NCBI GenBank assembly: GCA_037447605.1
Contig: CM074804.1
Coordinates: forward strand, 6,985,193-7,049,192
Reading direction: 5' to 3'
From: Zygnema circumcarinatum
Taxonomy: Eukaryota > Streptophyta > Zygnematophyceae > Zygnematales > Zygnemataceae
DNA length: 64,000 nucleotides
Below are positions 1-10,221 of the stretch, one piece after another. The notes below the pieces were generated by a model. That model searched no databases, was not told the origin of the DNA, and was given only the letters and a program-made list of their open reading frames with translations. Positions within the stretch are counted from its first letter, which is position 1. Each line of letters begins with the position of its first letter. Position numbers and translations under genes: made by a program.

Positions 1-32
1 CTTTGTATCCTTTGCCTTTGCTCTTGGAACAG

Positions 33-885
33 AATTTTATCGACAAATTCCGATACAACGCCAAGCGAGCTTCGTTAGTTCAGTCGCGTATTAAGGTGCG
101 ACCTTTCGCTTTTTCCCTGCTTTGCAATAGGGCCCGATTGGAGTGTTTATGCAGGAGCAATTACTAGTGTGCAAGAGGGCTGCCTTGCTCCATCAAAGGA
201 AGGAGTCAAGCAGCATATTTCATGTTGGCTTTGTGCTGCTCTGAGGTCCTTGCATTCGCTCTTATTGTTAGAGCGCTCATTCGCAATAGCTTCTAATCCG
301 CTGTTCGTTCTGCAAACAGGCTTTAGAAAGGCTCGGGACGGTGGATGGGGTCCTGAATGACCCCGAGTGAGTACATACTTCACGAATACCAAAAAACCGC
401 TAAAACCTGAACAGTCCTAAACCTCTTCACAAAATGCTTTGAGAGAATCGCAACCTCTCATTCCACCCTACCGCAAATTGCTTGTGGATGAATTTCCGTG
501 CTCGTTGTGCTTTCATTTTCGTCTCTGTTCTCTCTGCTCTCTCTCTTGTCTGTCCGCCATTGTTGCTGAACTGCGCTTCATACGTTGTTGATTGACAGAT
601 ATCGGTTCGAATTTCCGACTCCAGAAGACCGCCCACAGCCTCCCATCATCAGTTTCACGTATGGATTTCCTCCTCTGTTGTTTTCAGCTGCTTGTTTTAG
701 GGTCATCACTTTGCGAACAGTACATGCTTATTGTCATGTAGCGATCTATTCTGCGAACTGGGAGGTGAAAGGAGGAGCTAACAACCATGTCCATTTCTGC
801 AGGGACGTGTCATTTGGATATCCGGGGGGTCCTATTCTCTTTAATAAACTCAACTTTGGTTTAGACTTAGACAGTCGCCTTGCAA
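33..885 (+). CDS. ABCF-family ATP-binding protein, internal fragment cut by assembly gap
   Basis: Four exons can be joined in one frame: 33-95, 320-366, 599-658 and 803-885. They encode successively NFIDKFRYNAKRASLVQ, ALERLGTVDGVLNDPE, YRFEFPTPEDRPQPPI and TDVSFGYPGGPILFNKLN. This is the linker and start of the second nucleotide-binding domain of ABCF proteins (GCN20/ABCF3-like, soluble, ribosome-associated ATPases without membrane segments). Each exon is flanked by AG and GT, and the split codons complete correctly. The last exon ends with one base (A) before gtgagt; the family continues with Met-Val-Gly-Pro-Asn-Gly of the Walker A region, which would begin ATG. That exon must lie in or beyond the N run. 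The 5' part lies before the window. No ABCF sequence resumes after the gap, so about half of a nucleotide-binding domain is missing here. Confidence 0.9.
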
Positions 886-904
886 GTGAGTGCCTCTGAA
901 ACTG

Positions 905-1004
905 NNNNNNNNNNNNNNNNNNNNNNNNNNNNNNNNNNNNNNNNNNNNNNNNNNNNNNNNNNNNNNNNNNNNNNNNNNNNNNNNNNNNNNNNNNNNNNNN
1001 NNNN
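905..1004. other. Assembly gap of exactly 100 N
   Basis: A run of 100 unknown bases. The round length is typical of a placeholder of unknown true size. It interrupts the ABCF gene, and the sequence after it reads as non-coding, so either much more than 100 bp is missing or two unrelated contigs were joined. Confidence 0.99.
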
Positions 1005-1482
1005 TTTTTCTAGAAGGTGTCGCGAAACGCCCGTTTTCCAGTTGTTAAAAAAGATGCAAGTAACTCTCGGTCGCGTTCAATTTCAATTTACTTCGTATCC
1101 ACTGATCAACAACGAGATTTCGGCAAATCGCAAAACGAGTGAAGGACGCGCTGGCCGGCGACCTCGGGCCAATCAGGAGCGCTCGAGGCACGCGTCGGGC
1201 AACCAAAACATTACGGGGCGGGGTGGCAGACTAACCGAAATCTCACGAGCAAGAAAGTTTTGTGAAGTACGCCGCCCCAGGATCGCTATGTCTCCGAAGT
1301 ACTCGTTCTGGCGTCAAACTGACGAAATGGGCTCCGCGCGGGCCTGCCCGCCGCACGCTCTTGACCGCGCCAGCACCGACCAACCTACCAAGAGGGGGCG
1401 GGATAGGCCGTACGAAACGTGCCAGACAGCCGCCCGTGCAGTCCAAGCCATCGCGGTCTGCCCGCTCGTTGCCCGCGACGTC

Positions 1483-1552
1483 ATGCCACGTCACATTACG
1501 TTATGCCTCGTCACGTCACGTCACGTCACGTCATATTACGTCACGTCACGCC
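1483..1552. repeat. Cluster of ACGTCA / cgtca repeats (bZIP-type sites)
   Basis: The element cgtcacgtcacgtcacgtca and close variants are iterated between tgccacgtcacattacg and tacgtcacgtcacgcc. ACGT cores flanked by C or CA are the classic binding sequence of plant bZIP factors. Seen directly: the tandem 5-bp unit. Inferred: a regulatory or simple-repeat role. No gene start is assigned next to it. Confidence 0.55.
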
Positions 1553-2590
1553 CCATCCCCATAACGCCCTCGTTTGCATGAACAAGCTCTAAGGCGCACT
1601 TCTAAACAAAGGCATTGCCTTAAAAAAACATTGACAAATTTATTCGGTTTTTTGTAGACTAGCGTTGGCCAATAGGGCCGCTCCTATGAACACGGGCGAA
1701 AAAATAAGAGAAACAGAAAGTGAGAGATATGGAGTAGTGATGGAGGGAACTAAGAGGCTGCCATACTTTATGGCGATTCCTGCGAGTAAGCAGCTCGCGC
1801 CGAGCTTTCCTAAATAGAGTATCTCTTCCTGCGAAAAACAACATCTCCACGAAACAGCTGTTGCCAGAGTTGTTTTTTTGAAGTATAAAAAAAATAAAAA
1901 GGAGGTGGAAGGAGATGAAGCGAAAACCTCTTAGCTGGAATCTCACAACTCTGAAATTTTGAAGTCCTAATTCTTGCGAACCAGATGTGTTATACTCCTG
2001 CAAATCCTACACAACCTGCAAATCTAAGCAGCCCTAAAAACTACATTTTCTAGTTCTCTGAAGCGCGCACTGCGACGGCCCTCCGCCTGCAGCTCCTTCT
2101 CCCCTGCCGTTCCCGCTCCTTCTGAAGCGTCCGATGCGGCCAGCGGAGAGAATCGGACGGATGGCAGCGCGTGAGGGCGGGCGCGGGCGGACGTCTCCCC
2201 GGGACGGGAGAGGGAAGGCACCGCTGGAACGGCAGGGCGAGTAGCGCGGCCATGGAGCGGGCGAGCGGGCGGGCGAGCGGGAGGGGAGGAACGAGGGAGG
2301 GAGAGGGAGGCGGGAGGTGAGAGGCGCCACTGCTTCTTGAGACCGCTCTGTGTGCGTGTCCATGTCCGTGCCCAGTCGCAGTCCCAGGTCTAGTCCGGGC
2401 TATCCATGCCAGTTCTAGTCGCCCGGCTCACTCTCGGCCGGCCCGACTGACTGACTGCCTGGTCGACCGCGAACCGCAGCTAGGGTGGCTATAGGGCTGA
2501 CGTGGCAAAGCTGCCTTGCTCGAGATGTCCGCCTGTCCGCCAATGTGCGCCCGCCCTTCCAAATGCGGCCACGCGGGTTCGCCTTCTCGA

Positions 2591-2673
2591 TGACGTCATC
2601 CTATCCGGCGCATCCCGAGCCGGCCGTACGGTCATTTGGCCCGAACGCCGCCGAATTTAGGTGGATGACGTCA
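2591..2673. promoter_or_regulatory. Pair of perfect TGACGTCA (CRE-type) palindromes
   Basis: TGACGTCA occurs at 2591-2598 and again at 2666-2673, both inside gatgacgtcatc, 75 bp apart in GC-rich sequence. The octamer is the consensus for CREB/TGA-type bZIP dimers. No coding start follows within 1 kb, so any target gene is unknown. Confidence 0.45.
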
Positions 2674-2914
2674 TCGACGCGTGGACCCTGTCGCGACGTC
2701 GCCGCCCGACCACGTCAAAAAAAAAAAAATCTCATCCGCAAGACACCAGTTGGCACATACCACATGGCAGCGACAGTCCTGTTTCTGTCGCATATAGGGA
2801 TGGCCCGCGTTATAAATTCCGAATATATTATATATTTTACAACGGGTTTAAAAGTAGTAATATATTACAAAGTAATACACTTTATTACATATATTATACC
2901 CACTCGTTTTGACC

Positions 2915-3090
2915 AATTGACGACCGTACGACCGTACTCGTACGGTCGTACCATACCAAAATTAGGTCGTTTTGGCGTTGGCGTTGCGAAATGCGTCCGT
3001 CTGGTTCATTGTCTGCTGGTGCTCGACCGTACATCCGTACCGCATAATACCGTACAATCGTACGACCATACGACCGTTCGACCGTACATG
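2915..3090. repeat. CGTAC/GTACG-rich, partly palindromic segment
   Basis: The motif gaccgtacgaccgtac and its reverse complement gtacggtcgtac recur many times, so much of the segment can pair with itself. Related CGTACGG-type words also occur at about 16698-16774, 32098-32215 and 59473-59500. Seen: the shared motif and inverted orientation. Inferred: one dispersed repeat family or decayed mobile element ends; no transposase frame is present. Confidence 0.5.
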
Positions 3091-3915
3091 TTGTAAAGGC
3101 GTTGTAAAGTAATATATATCAGCCGTTATCTAGTCGTCACAGTTGTATTAAGGGGAAGGATGTTTGATTGAACTCACGATGGCAAGGCCATCAAATGTAC
3201 AAGAAGAAAGTCGACATAAGGAACCAAAAGAAGCGGTCACGACGGACGTTGTATAATATAATATATATTATATAGTCGTAATTAATCCATCCCTAGTCGC
3301 ATATGCGAGCGCGCACCTGCGCGCGAACGCGGCCAAGAAAAAATCCCTTTGAAGGGGCTGCGCGAGCGTCGCGGTCTGCCGCAGCCAAACGTTTTGTAGG
3401 GCTGCCCAAAATCCAACCCAATTAATCCGCAGCGATCGTCGCACGGATGGGGCAGGCAGAACACATTGGTGCTGCCCCCGCCACCGAGCATTAATGCGCT
3501 GAGTACCGGCCGGCCGGCGGTGTCAGAGCTATGGCCACGCGTCACGCCTCGCCGCTGCGGAATGGGCCCCACAGCGCCACGCGGCAGCCCGCCGTCCCGC
3601 CTCGCGGCGCGCTGAGTGGCTGCCGCCCCGCGTACAGTGCACTGCACCTGGACGCCCGGACGGGGCCATACGGCCGGGGAGGGCCGAGGACCAATCGCGC
3701 GCTGCCACTTGCCGTCACGTCCCGTCACGGCGCGTCATGTGACGTCCCGTCCCGGGCCGTCGCCCCCCCCCCATTCTGCCTTTTTCGGTGTTGTTTTCTT
3801 TTTCCTTAGCGTCCTTTCTCTACCTCATTCTTCTTTTCCCTTTTGCTCCGCCGTCGCCATGGTTTCCGTGGCCGCCTACCTGCAGGCGCGGTTGCGCGTA
3901 CGCGTAGTGGAGTAG

Positions 3916-4090
3916 CTCGCGCTCAACGAGCTCAAGTTCTTGCTCGCCTTTTGGGTGGTGCCACACGATGCCCTTTCACACGAGTTTGTTTGTTGTCTGT
4001 GGCGTCAACTTTCTCCCTAAGTTGCAAGCGTTGGAGGGCCTTGCGCTCAATCCACTCCAATATTTGCTCGCCTATTGGGTAGTGCCTTAT
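3916..4090 (+). repeat. Duplicated 51-bp segment that keeps its reading frame
   Basis: The stretches 3916-3966 and 4040-4090 align over 17 codons without gaps and read LALNELKFLLAFWVVPH and LALNPLQYLLAYWVVPY. Several of the codon differences are silent third-position changes (ctc/ctt, aac/aat, gtg/gta, cca/cct) and most of the rest are conservative. That pattern suggests the peptide was under selection after duplication. A stop codon lies directly before the first copy; the second sits in an open frame ending in a stop at 4157-4159. I do not recognise the family. Confidence 0.45.
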
Positions 4091-4932
4091 GTCGTATCGT
4101 ATCGGATGAGCGTTGGTGAGTGCTTGAACCTCTACCCATCACGTCTTTCAGATTTCTAATTTGAGAAAGAGATTCAACTCCCTTTTTTTTGCTAATTTAT
4201 TTCCATGTTTTCTTTGTTTGCGCTGTCAGACGAAGAAGTCGCGCCTGTTGTTGCGTCGCTTGTCACCGTACAACAACGGTGGTAGATACCTTGCCTCTGC
4301 CACGGCACCACCCAAAATATTTGGAGTTTGTTTTAGCGCAAGGAGAATCGAAAGGAAGGGGGAAGGGAGAGGCGTACGGAAAGGCGTCGTGTGGCACCAC
4401 TCAAAAAGCGAGCAGGAACTTTAGCTGGTTGAGGGCGAGGAACTCCACCACGCGCGCAACCGCGACTCCAAAGAAGCGGCCACAAAAAGCGACAAAAAGC
4501 GGAGCAAAGCAAAAGGGTAGAGAGGAGTGAGATAGAGAAAGGACACTAAGGAAAAAATCATTATTGGATATAGCTTAGCTTAAAGGGGAGGTAGAGTAGG
4601 CCACATTAAACAGATTTATTGGTTGAATGATGCAAGCAAGACTCTTTGTGCTCCCTTCCGTTTACTGGTGAATTGATGTCGATTTGTACCGTTCACTCAT
4701 TGTTGAATTGAAGTCAATCTGTATATAATGGATGTCAAACTATACATGGATGGATGGATGTTTTACTGTACATGTCGTCGTCCTGCTGTTATAACGCGTG
4801 AGATCACGTGATCGACCTTTGCATGTTATTTGTTGTTTTTGGATATGGCATCCAGACCTATCCTTTTCAAAATCCAAGTATTTTACGCTTTTGAAATTAA
4901 GAGAAAAGACAACAAGACAAGACGATCTGTGT

Positions 4933-5056
4933 CTCTCTCTCCCCCTCTACTACTCTCTCTCTCCCTCTCTTTTTCGTTGTCTGTCTCTCCACCTCTCTCC
5001 CTCTCTCTCTCTTTCTCCTTGTCCTTGTCTTTGCCTCTCTCTCTCTCGCTCTCTCG
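4933..5056. repeat. CT-rich microsatellite
   Basis: About 120 bp of ctctct interrupted by short g/t changes, ending shortly before gccgccATGG at 5068. Such tracts are common in 5' leaders of plant genes, but no gene could be built downstream on this strand. Confidence 0.8.
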
Positions 5057-5319
5057 GGACACGCCGCCATGGCAGACGCGCAGGGTTTAGGAGGCGTAGG
5101 AGGTTCCGCAATTGTTTTGTTTTACAATGCGAAACATCATGTCATAATGCGAAGATTTGCTCACCACAAACACCACGATCGAATCCTTCCTTTTTTTTTT
5201 AGAACATGCGGGCACAAAAGGAAACATGCTTTGTGAAGGAGACTGGACCTCAAGCCAACATTTGCGCAGCCTCGTCCCATACGCCAAGGCTGCATTGCCA
5301 CCCAACTTCCAACCATTGA

Positions 5320-8300
5320 TCAATTGGAGCTTTTTGAATTGGAGCGCCTCGCCTGCAGCTCTCCCTCCACTCTCCGGATCATGCTTTCGCGGCCGAGCTG
5401 CTTCAGGACCCGCTTTAGGTCGCGGGCCACCGTGAGAACGTTCTCATGGTCGGGCCCCAAAAGAGGAGCCAGAATCCTCAAGCAGCAGCCCAGGGCGCGC
5501 TCCTCTTCCAGCAGGCGGCCCTGCTCGCGCAACACCTCAGCAAGGAGCCAATACGCATCTCCTGCATTTGTTTAAGGCACGGTAAAGTTAGCATCGTCCA
5601 ACGCTATGATGAGGGACATCATGAGGACGATGATGATATCAAATGGACGATAAAATTGTCAATACAATGATGTGACGTGAGATTCAATTCAGTGAAAGAA
5701 ACTCACCTTGCTCGACGCTGCTGGAGGCTCCCACAAGCTCATCACGAAGGCGCAAATTATCGCGGGCTGCATCTTCTGCTCTCTCCAGTTCGCCCATGCG
5801 CAGATGGCAGAATGCCAAATCGCGAAGAACTGATGCCATGTCCTCCTTGTGTTTAGAGTGTTCGACCAGCAGACCCGCCAACCGCTGAAGGGGGGGGGTG
5901 GCTCGATCCCACTGCTCCAACTGCATGGCAGTCTCCGCCAAATCACAAAGAGCCAATACAAGATCTTCAAAATTTTCGCCGTCAAGCTGCTCAGCAGCCT
6001 CTTCGTCTGCAACTCTCTGCTCCAGTTTATCCAGCTCCTCCAGCCTGCATTGCAGTAAATGTATTCCCAGACGAGGAAAGAAATAAGTAGTAGAAAGACT
6101 CAGTTGAACAGGAAAGCGCACCCATCTTCACAGGGAGCACCATCCTTCCAAATGCAATGAAGAATGCTACCACTTGACAGATTCTCTAGCTGACGTTTTC
6201 CCAAAGAGACGAAGGTTATGTTCTGCTTTGCCTCACCCGCCTGTCCCCTCGTTTGACCGCATTTGTTGCAACCATTCCCGAACATTTTTCACAAAATTTT
6301 CATCGCGCTGTGTGTACCCACACTCCTCCAGCAAACCCAAGCCCACCTCAGCAGCCGCTGCTGCCACATCCTTTGCCCCTGCAACGTTGGCAACACCAAT
6401 GACAATTCTGAATTCCTGAATATCACCAAAAACTGACCTCTTGACACGTGCGTAACCCAACAAACTTAAACTGCAAAGTGTTCCCATCCAATGCTGATTC
6501 ATACTAAGCACTGACCACGCTGTGCTTCCAGCTGGGCGACGGCCATTAGAGTAAGACCCTTCTCTTGTATGTACCTCCCATCCTGCCGATCACAAATTTC
6601 AAGAGCCCTGCTCCCAGCTCCCTCTCTGTGAGTTTCACAAATCACTGGAATGAAACAAAAAGGTTGCGGCTGGCTGGTAGTCAGAAAAAAATGAGCTTCC
6701 GCTGACTCACCTACCAAAGGCGCTCTCAGCCTCGTCTAATTTCTGTCCTTTCAGCAGAGCAAATCCCAAGTGGCGCAACATAATGGCCACATTCATTGAA
6801 TCTGGACCTTCTTCCTCTTCCCAAAGCTGAGTTACTTCTCTCCACACATCACAGGCGCCCCCATGGTCACCGCCATCAGCAAGAGCAGCTGCCAAGCCCA
6901 TACGAGTTTCTGTGCGGAACTTGAGTGGCACTGCAGCCCCACACACTTCCATCTGTTAATGCCTTCTCTCTCTCTCACTCTCTCTCTCGCTCTCTCTTTC
7001 TCTTTCTACCTCTCTTTCACCACAAATGAGGACAGGGACTTCAATTTGTTTAGAAAGTGTTAACAGTCCAGAACGTTTTTTTTTTTGCATGCAAGACGTC
7101 GTAAAAGAGAGTAAAGCCATACATTGGTCGCAATCAAGAGAAAGTATGATCAGTAAAATGCAACTAACCATTTTTGGGATCTTGGGCACATAACGCCAGA
7201 TTGAAGAACTGAATGGCCTTTGAAAATTGACCGATTTCTGCAAAGTGATCTGCGACGTTGGAAATGACATCCCACAGAAGGCTGTGTTGCGGCTCGAGAC
7301 GCAGCAGAGCCTGTGCCGCCTGCCGACATAACGCATGACTCCGGGGTTGTATTGTCAGAAACAAGCAATGAAGAACTTGCCACTCTGCTAAAGAAGTCTA
7401 CAGCCGGCAGCGGGCACCATCCTTTCGCCATTGAACCGAACAGAGGTGAACATTGCAGTGTAGAAAAAAAAACATTGACGAATGACGATAAAATTACGAG
7501 CAAATAAGGTCCATGGCGCTGGCAGTGGCACCTGTTCCAGAGTGGTTTCAGCCCGTGAACTGCCCATATCACCATACACTCGAGCAAGGCATTGCAGCAT
7601 GGCTGCCTGCTCAACTCCCACGAGTCCACTTGCAACCTGTTCTTGGACAGCCTCCAAGTTGGCATCCGCAAGTGCTGTGGCAGCCTGCTTGTCACCCGCC
7701 AAACAGATATTGCTGATCTCGTCTACCAGAGAATGCAGTTCCTCCTTAAGCTCGTTGAGCTCCATTGCTTCCTGTTGCATCTCTGTGGTCCATTCGTCTC
7801 TGCGTGGCACAAATTAGCAGGACTAAGTATCACTCCGGTCCGTCACTCCCTGCCAAATCCAGCAGTGATTAGACAAGGTCAGCATACAGTCTACTGTTCT
7901 AGTACGAAAGGATTAAAGCAGGGAAGCTTCCAGAGGGTTTTTAGTTGTTGATCCTGCACAGGGAACCCCAGAGTGCAGTCGCTAGACCACAACTGATATT
8001 CTAAATACACCACCTGCACAAGTCATTTTTTCTTGGACTGCTCCATTTTTCTTTTCCAGAAAGAAAAATGGAGCACAACTAACCACCGTCCGACAAACTA
8101 AGTATCATGCGAGAAAGTAGCGACGGTTTTATATTGCAGAACAGGACTTGGTGAATTTGTGCTAGTGCAGCTTCATTGCAATCTGCTTGTGACCACGTAT
8201 AGGTCCCTGCAGGTTCTTTCCACTAAGCCTTCCATGCTTCATCAATGGAGAGCAAATTGTAAGTTCCAAAGTTGATTTCCCATTGCGATTTTCGTCTCCT

Positions 8301-9252
8301 CACCTGCGTGCTCCAAAGCTGATTGTGGCTTGCTCTTCTGTGAGTGCCTTGCAAAAGCCCTTCTTCTTCCACTTGACACACTGCCCGGCAATGTGCCATT
8401 TGCCATTTACGGCCTGTTGCCGGTTTGCTACGTCCAATCGGCTTCCAAGAAGAGGTCTGCTGAACGTTCTGCAACCCAGCTATACCATTCCATTCAGCTA
8501 CATTCCACAATTCACCTGGAAGAACGTCAGATTTCTGTTTTTCAGTAACCCTTCTGAAAAAAGCAAAAAACGTTGAAGTGTTTGTCTAGCAGAGGATAAG
8601 GATGAATTTGAAAAATCTTTATTAGCTTCTGTACACGCTGAAGAAGAAAATTTTAAAACGATTTTACATTAGTCTGTCCTCAATCGATGCACACAATTCC
8701 ATTAGAGTCCTCCATTTTTATCTAGGATAAACTTTATTAGTTCTACTCAGGAGGCAACGCCCGTTCATCGGCCATGCGCCGTGGAAAAATTAGCACTCTT
8801 CAGTGAATTTCCACCTAGGTTATGCAAGCTGCTTTGGCTACTTTCGACTTTAAGAAAGGGGTCTCCCGCCGTCAAACTTCACAATTAACATCGCTTATGT
8901 AGCTAGCATTCTGTTGTCTTTATTGGCGAGTTCGTGCACTTCTCGCGCTAAAAGTCGGACTTCCAGAGTGTTCGACTCTTCTTGACTCAATTCTGTCCAA
9001 ATAGCTTCTTTCAGAAAAAATGCGGCTATCAATTCAAGAAATAGGGAACCCTATGATGTGCTGACAAACAGAATTTCCATCATTCAAGAAGCATTAATCA
9101 ACACGTCCTACAAAACCTTGAAAGACCTCCCCACGGTAAATTCATGCGGCAAGTCGGCTCAGGCCAGCGAGGTGAGGCACAGACCTGGCGTTTGCAGCAG
9201 CCGTGGCGGCCGCTGCAATGGCAACCTTGGAATGAAGACCGGCAGCCGCCAT
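5320..9252 (-). CDS. Plastid-type tetratricopeptide-repeat (TPR) protein
   Basis: Nine exons on the minus strand: 9252-9185, 8468-8304, 7799-7532, 7319-7169, 6930-6715, 6644-6512, 6407-6237, 6044-5707 and 5561-5320, giving about 583 residues. The phases agree and the sum divides by three. Exon 1 encodes an Ala-rich start (MAAAGLHSKVAIAAAATA) and exon 2 a basic, Ser/Arg-containing stretch, together like a plastid transit peptide. The rest is acidic, helical and built of TPR pairs: AAQALLRLEP, ALCAQDPKNG, LRHLGFALLKGQKLDEAES, FCHLRMGELERAEDAARD. The C-terminus (ILAPLLGPDHENVLTVARDL) resembles kinesin-light-chain-type TPRs. Function is inferred only as a protein-interaction scaffold. The joins of exons 5-6 and 6-7 have alternative acceptors (6945 instead of 6930; 6415 instead of 6407), so a few residues there are uncertain. 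Confidence 0.75.
8041..8073. repeat. Perfect 14-bp inverted repeat with 5-base loop
   Basis: The arm ctccatttttcttt (8041-8054) is followed by tccag and then its exact reverse complement (8060-8073). It lies inside intron 2 of the TPR gene. As RNA it would form a stable hairpin; a decayed foldback element is equally possible. Confidence 0.7.
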
Positions 9253-10221
9253 AGCCGAAACCCTATTCTCGGCTCGCAAGCTCTGCGACACGCGTTTGCG
9301 AGGGCGTCTGAAAGAAGGGCGCGCCTGTACGTCAGCACCTTCTCCTCCTGCTACACATCATGTTTTGAAAGGTCAAACCCTTCCAATTTCTTCTCCTGAA
9401 AAGAAAAATCCTCTCTCCTATTCTTGATCTATCTCGTCCTCCGTCTTCTCTGGGCGTCTTCGCCGTTGGATTGGTTTTGATTGAGCGCGCTGGTTGAGCA
9501 GGAAAGGAAAGGTAAGGGAGGCAGTCTAGCTGTTCCAGTATACGAATCTCGATCTTTTTATTATTTTTTATCTAGGATGACATTTGCGTTGTCTTTTAGA
9601 ATACGGCGGCTATAGGTAAATGTCTGTTGTGTTGCCTTACCCGTTGCTGGCTGTGTGCTTGAGAATTGGGAGGTTCACAGCCGAATTTCTCATTCTAAAT
9701 TCCCTTCTACTGTGGCAGCACATGCTAATAGGCGCGTTGTGAAGGTGAAATCCTACTTTCTTTGTGCTTCTTGTTTTTGAGCAAATGTTCAGTAGTTCAA
9801 CGACGAGACAGGCTTGCTTGGGTCATTGCCTGCAATCGGCTGAGGTAGTATGGACACTGCTGCTTCTGCCTGTGGCACAATCTGTATGAGTTTAGCTGTG
9901 TCATTGTGTAAAGCTCAATACTCGCCATGTCCTAACAGATGGCTCATCGTACCACCTCAACAAAAACTGCTCGGTTCAGAAGCAGCCTTGCAAACTACAG
10001 TATGTACTTGTGAAAAAGTGTTCTTGGTCTTGGAACTAGCCAATTGACAGCAAATCACCACACTGAAGAAGCCAACGCTGCAACCACTACTGAGCAGAGT
10101 GTGTTTCCCACCCTTCATACCAACAGAGTTACTCGCTTCACCTTGTACACCCACCTTCCAAACCGTGCGGCTCATCATGTAATGAGGTCAAGAGGCATTT
10201 CAAGCCACACATTTGAATGTG
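9253..10221. other. Intergenic: TPR-gene promoter and TRM10 3' side
   Basis: No protein-like frame is seen. The sequence next to 9252 is the probable 5' leader and promoter of the TPR gene; the part near 10221 should hold the TRM10 3' UTR. No repeat of note. Confidence 0.5.

Larger units (their letters stand above)
1005..3840. other. Gene-poor intergenic sequence, GC-rich and repeat-bearing
   Basis: No reading frame here shows a recognisable protein. The stretch holds an ACGTCA-rich cluster (about 1483-1552), a GC-rich segment (2060-2320), two TGACGTCA palindromes (2591, 2666), a CGTAC-rich segment (2915-3090), an AT-rich near-palindrome around 3250-3275 and a second cgtca-rich patch (about 3712-3760). 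The long open frames over 2034-2363 and 3282-3728 run through GC-rich sequence on both strands and look like chance openings. Confidence 0.6.
3841..5319. other. Intergenic region with small ORFs, no gene assigned
   Basis: Contains a pyrimidine-rich leader followed by a well-placed ATG at 3859 (18 codons before a stop), a duplicated 51-bp segment (3916-3966, 4040-4090), a long CT microsatellite (4933-5056) and another strong-context ATG (gccgccATGG at 5068). None extends into a recognisable protein. The last part lies opposite the 3' end of the TPR gene. Confidence 0.5.

Noticed and set aside
5068-5320. Strong-context ATG (gccgccATGG) after a CT tract, MADAQGLGG start
   Set aside because: It looks like a first exon, but no downstream exon on this strand exists before the antisense TPR gene; possibly a lost gene start. 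Not enough to call.
7388-7810. Apparent start of the TPR gene at 7810
   Set aside because: The first codon is GTG, and an acceptor AG follows; two further upstream exons in phase reach a real ATG at 9252.
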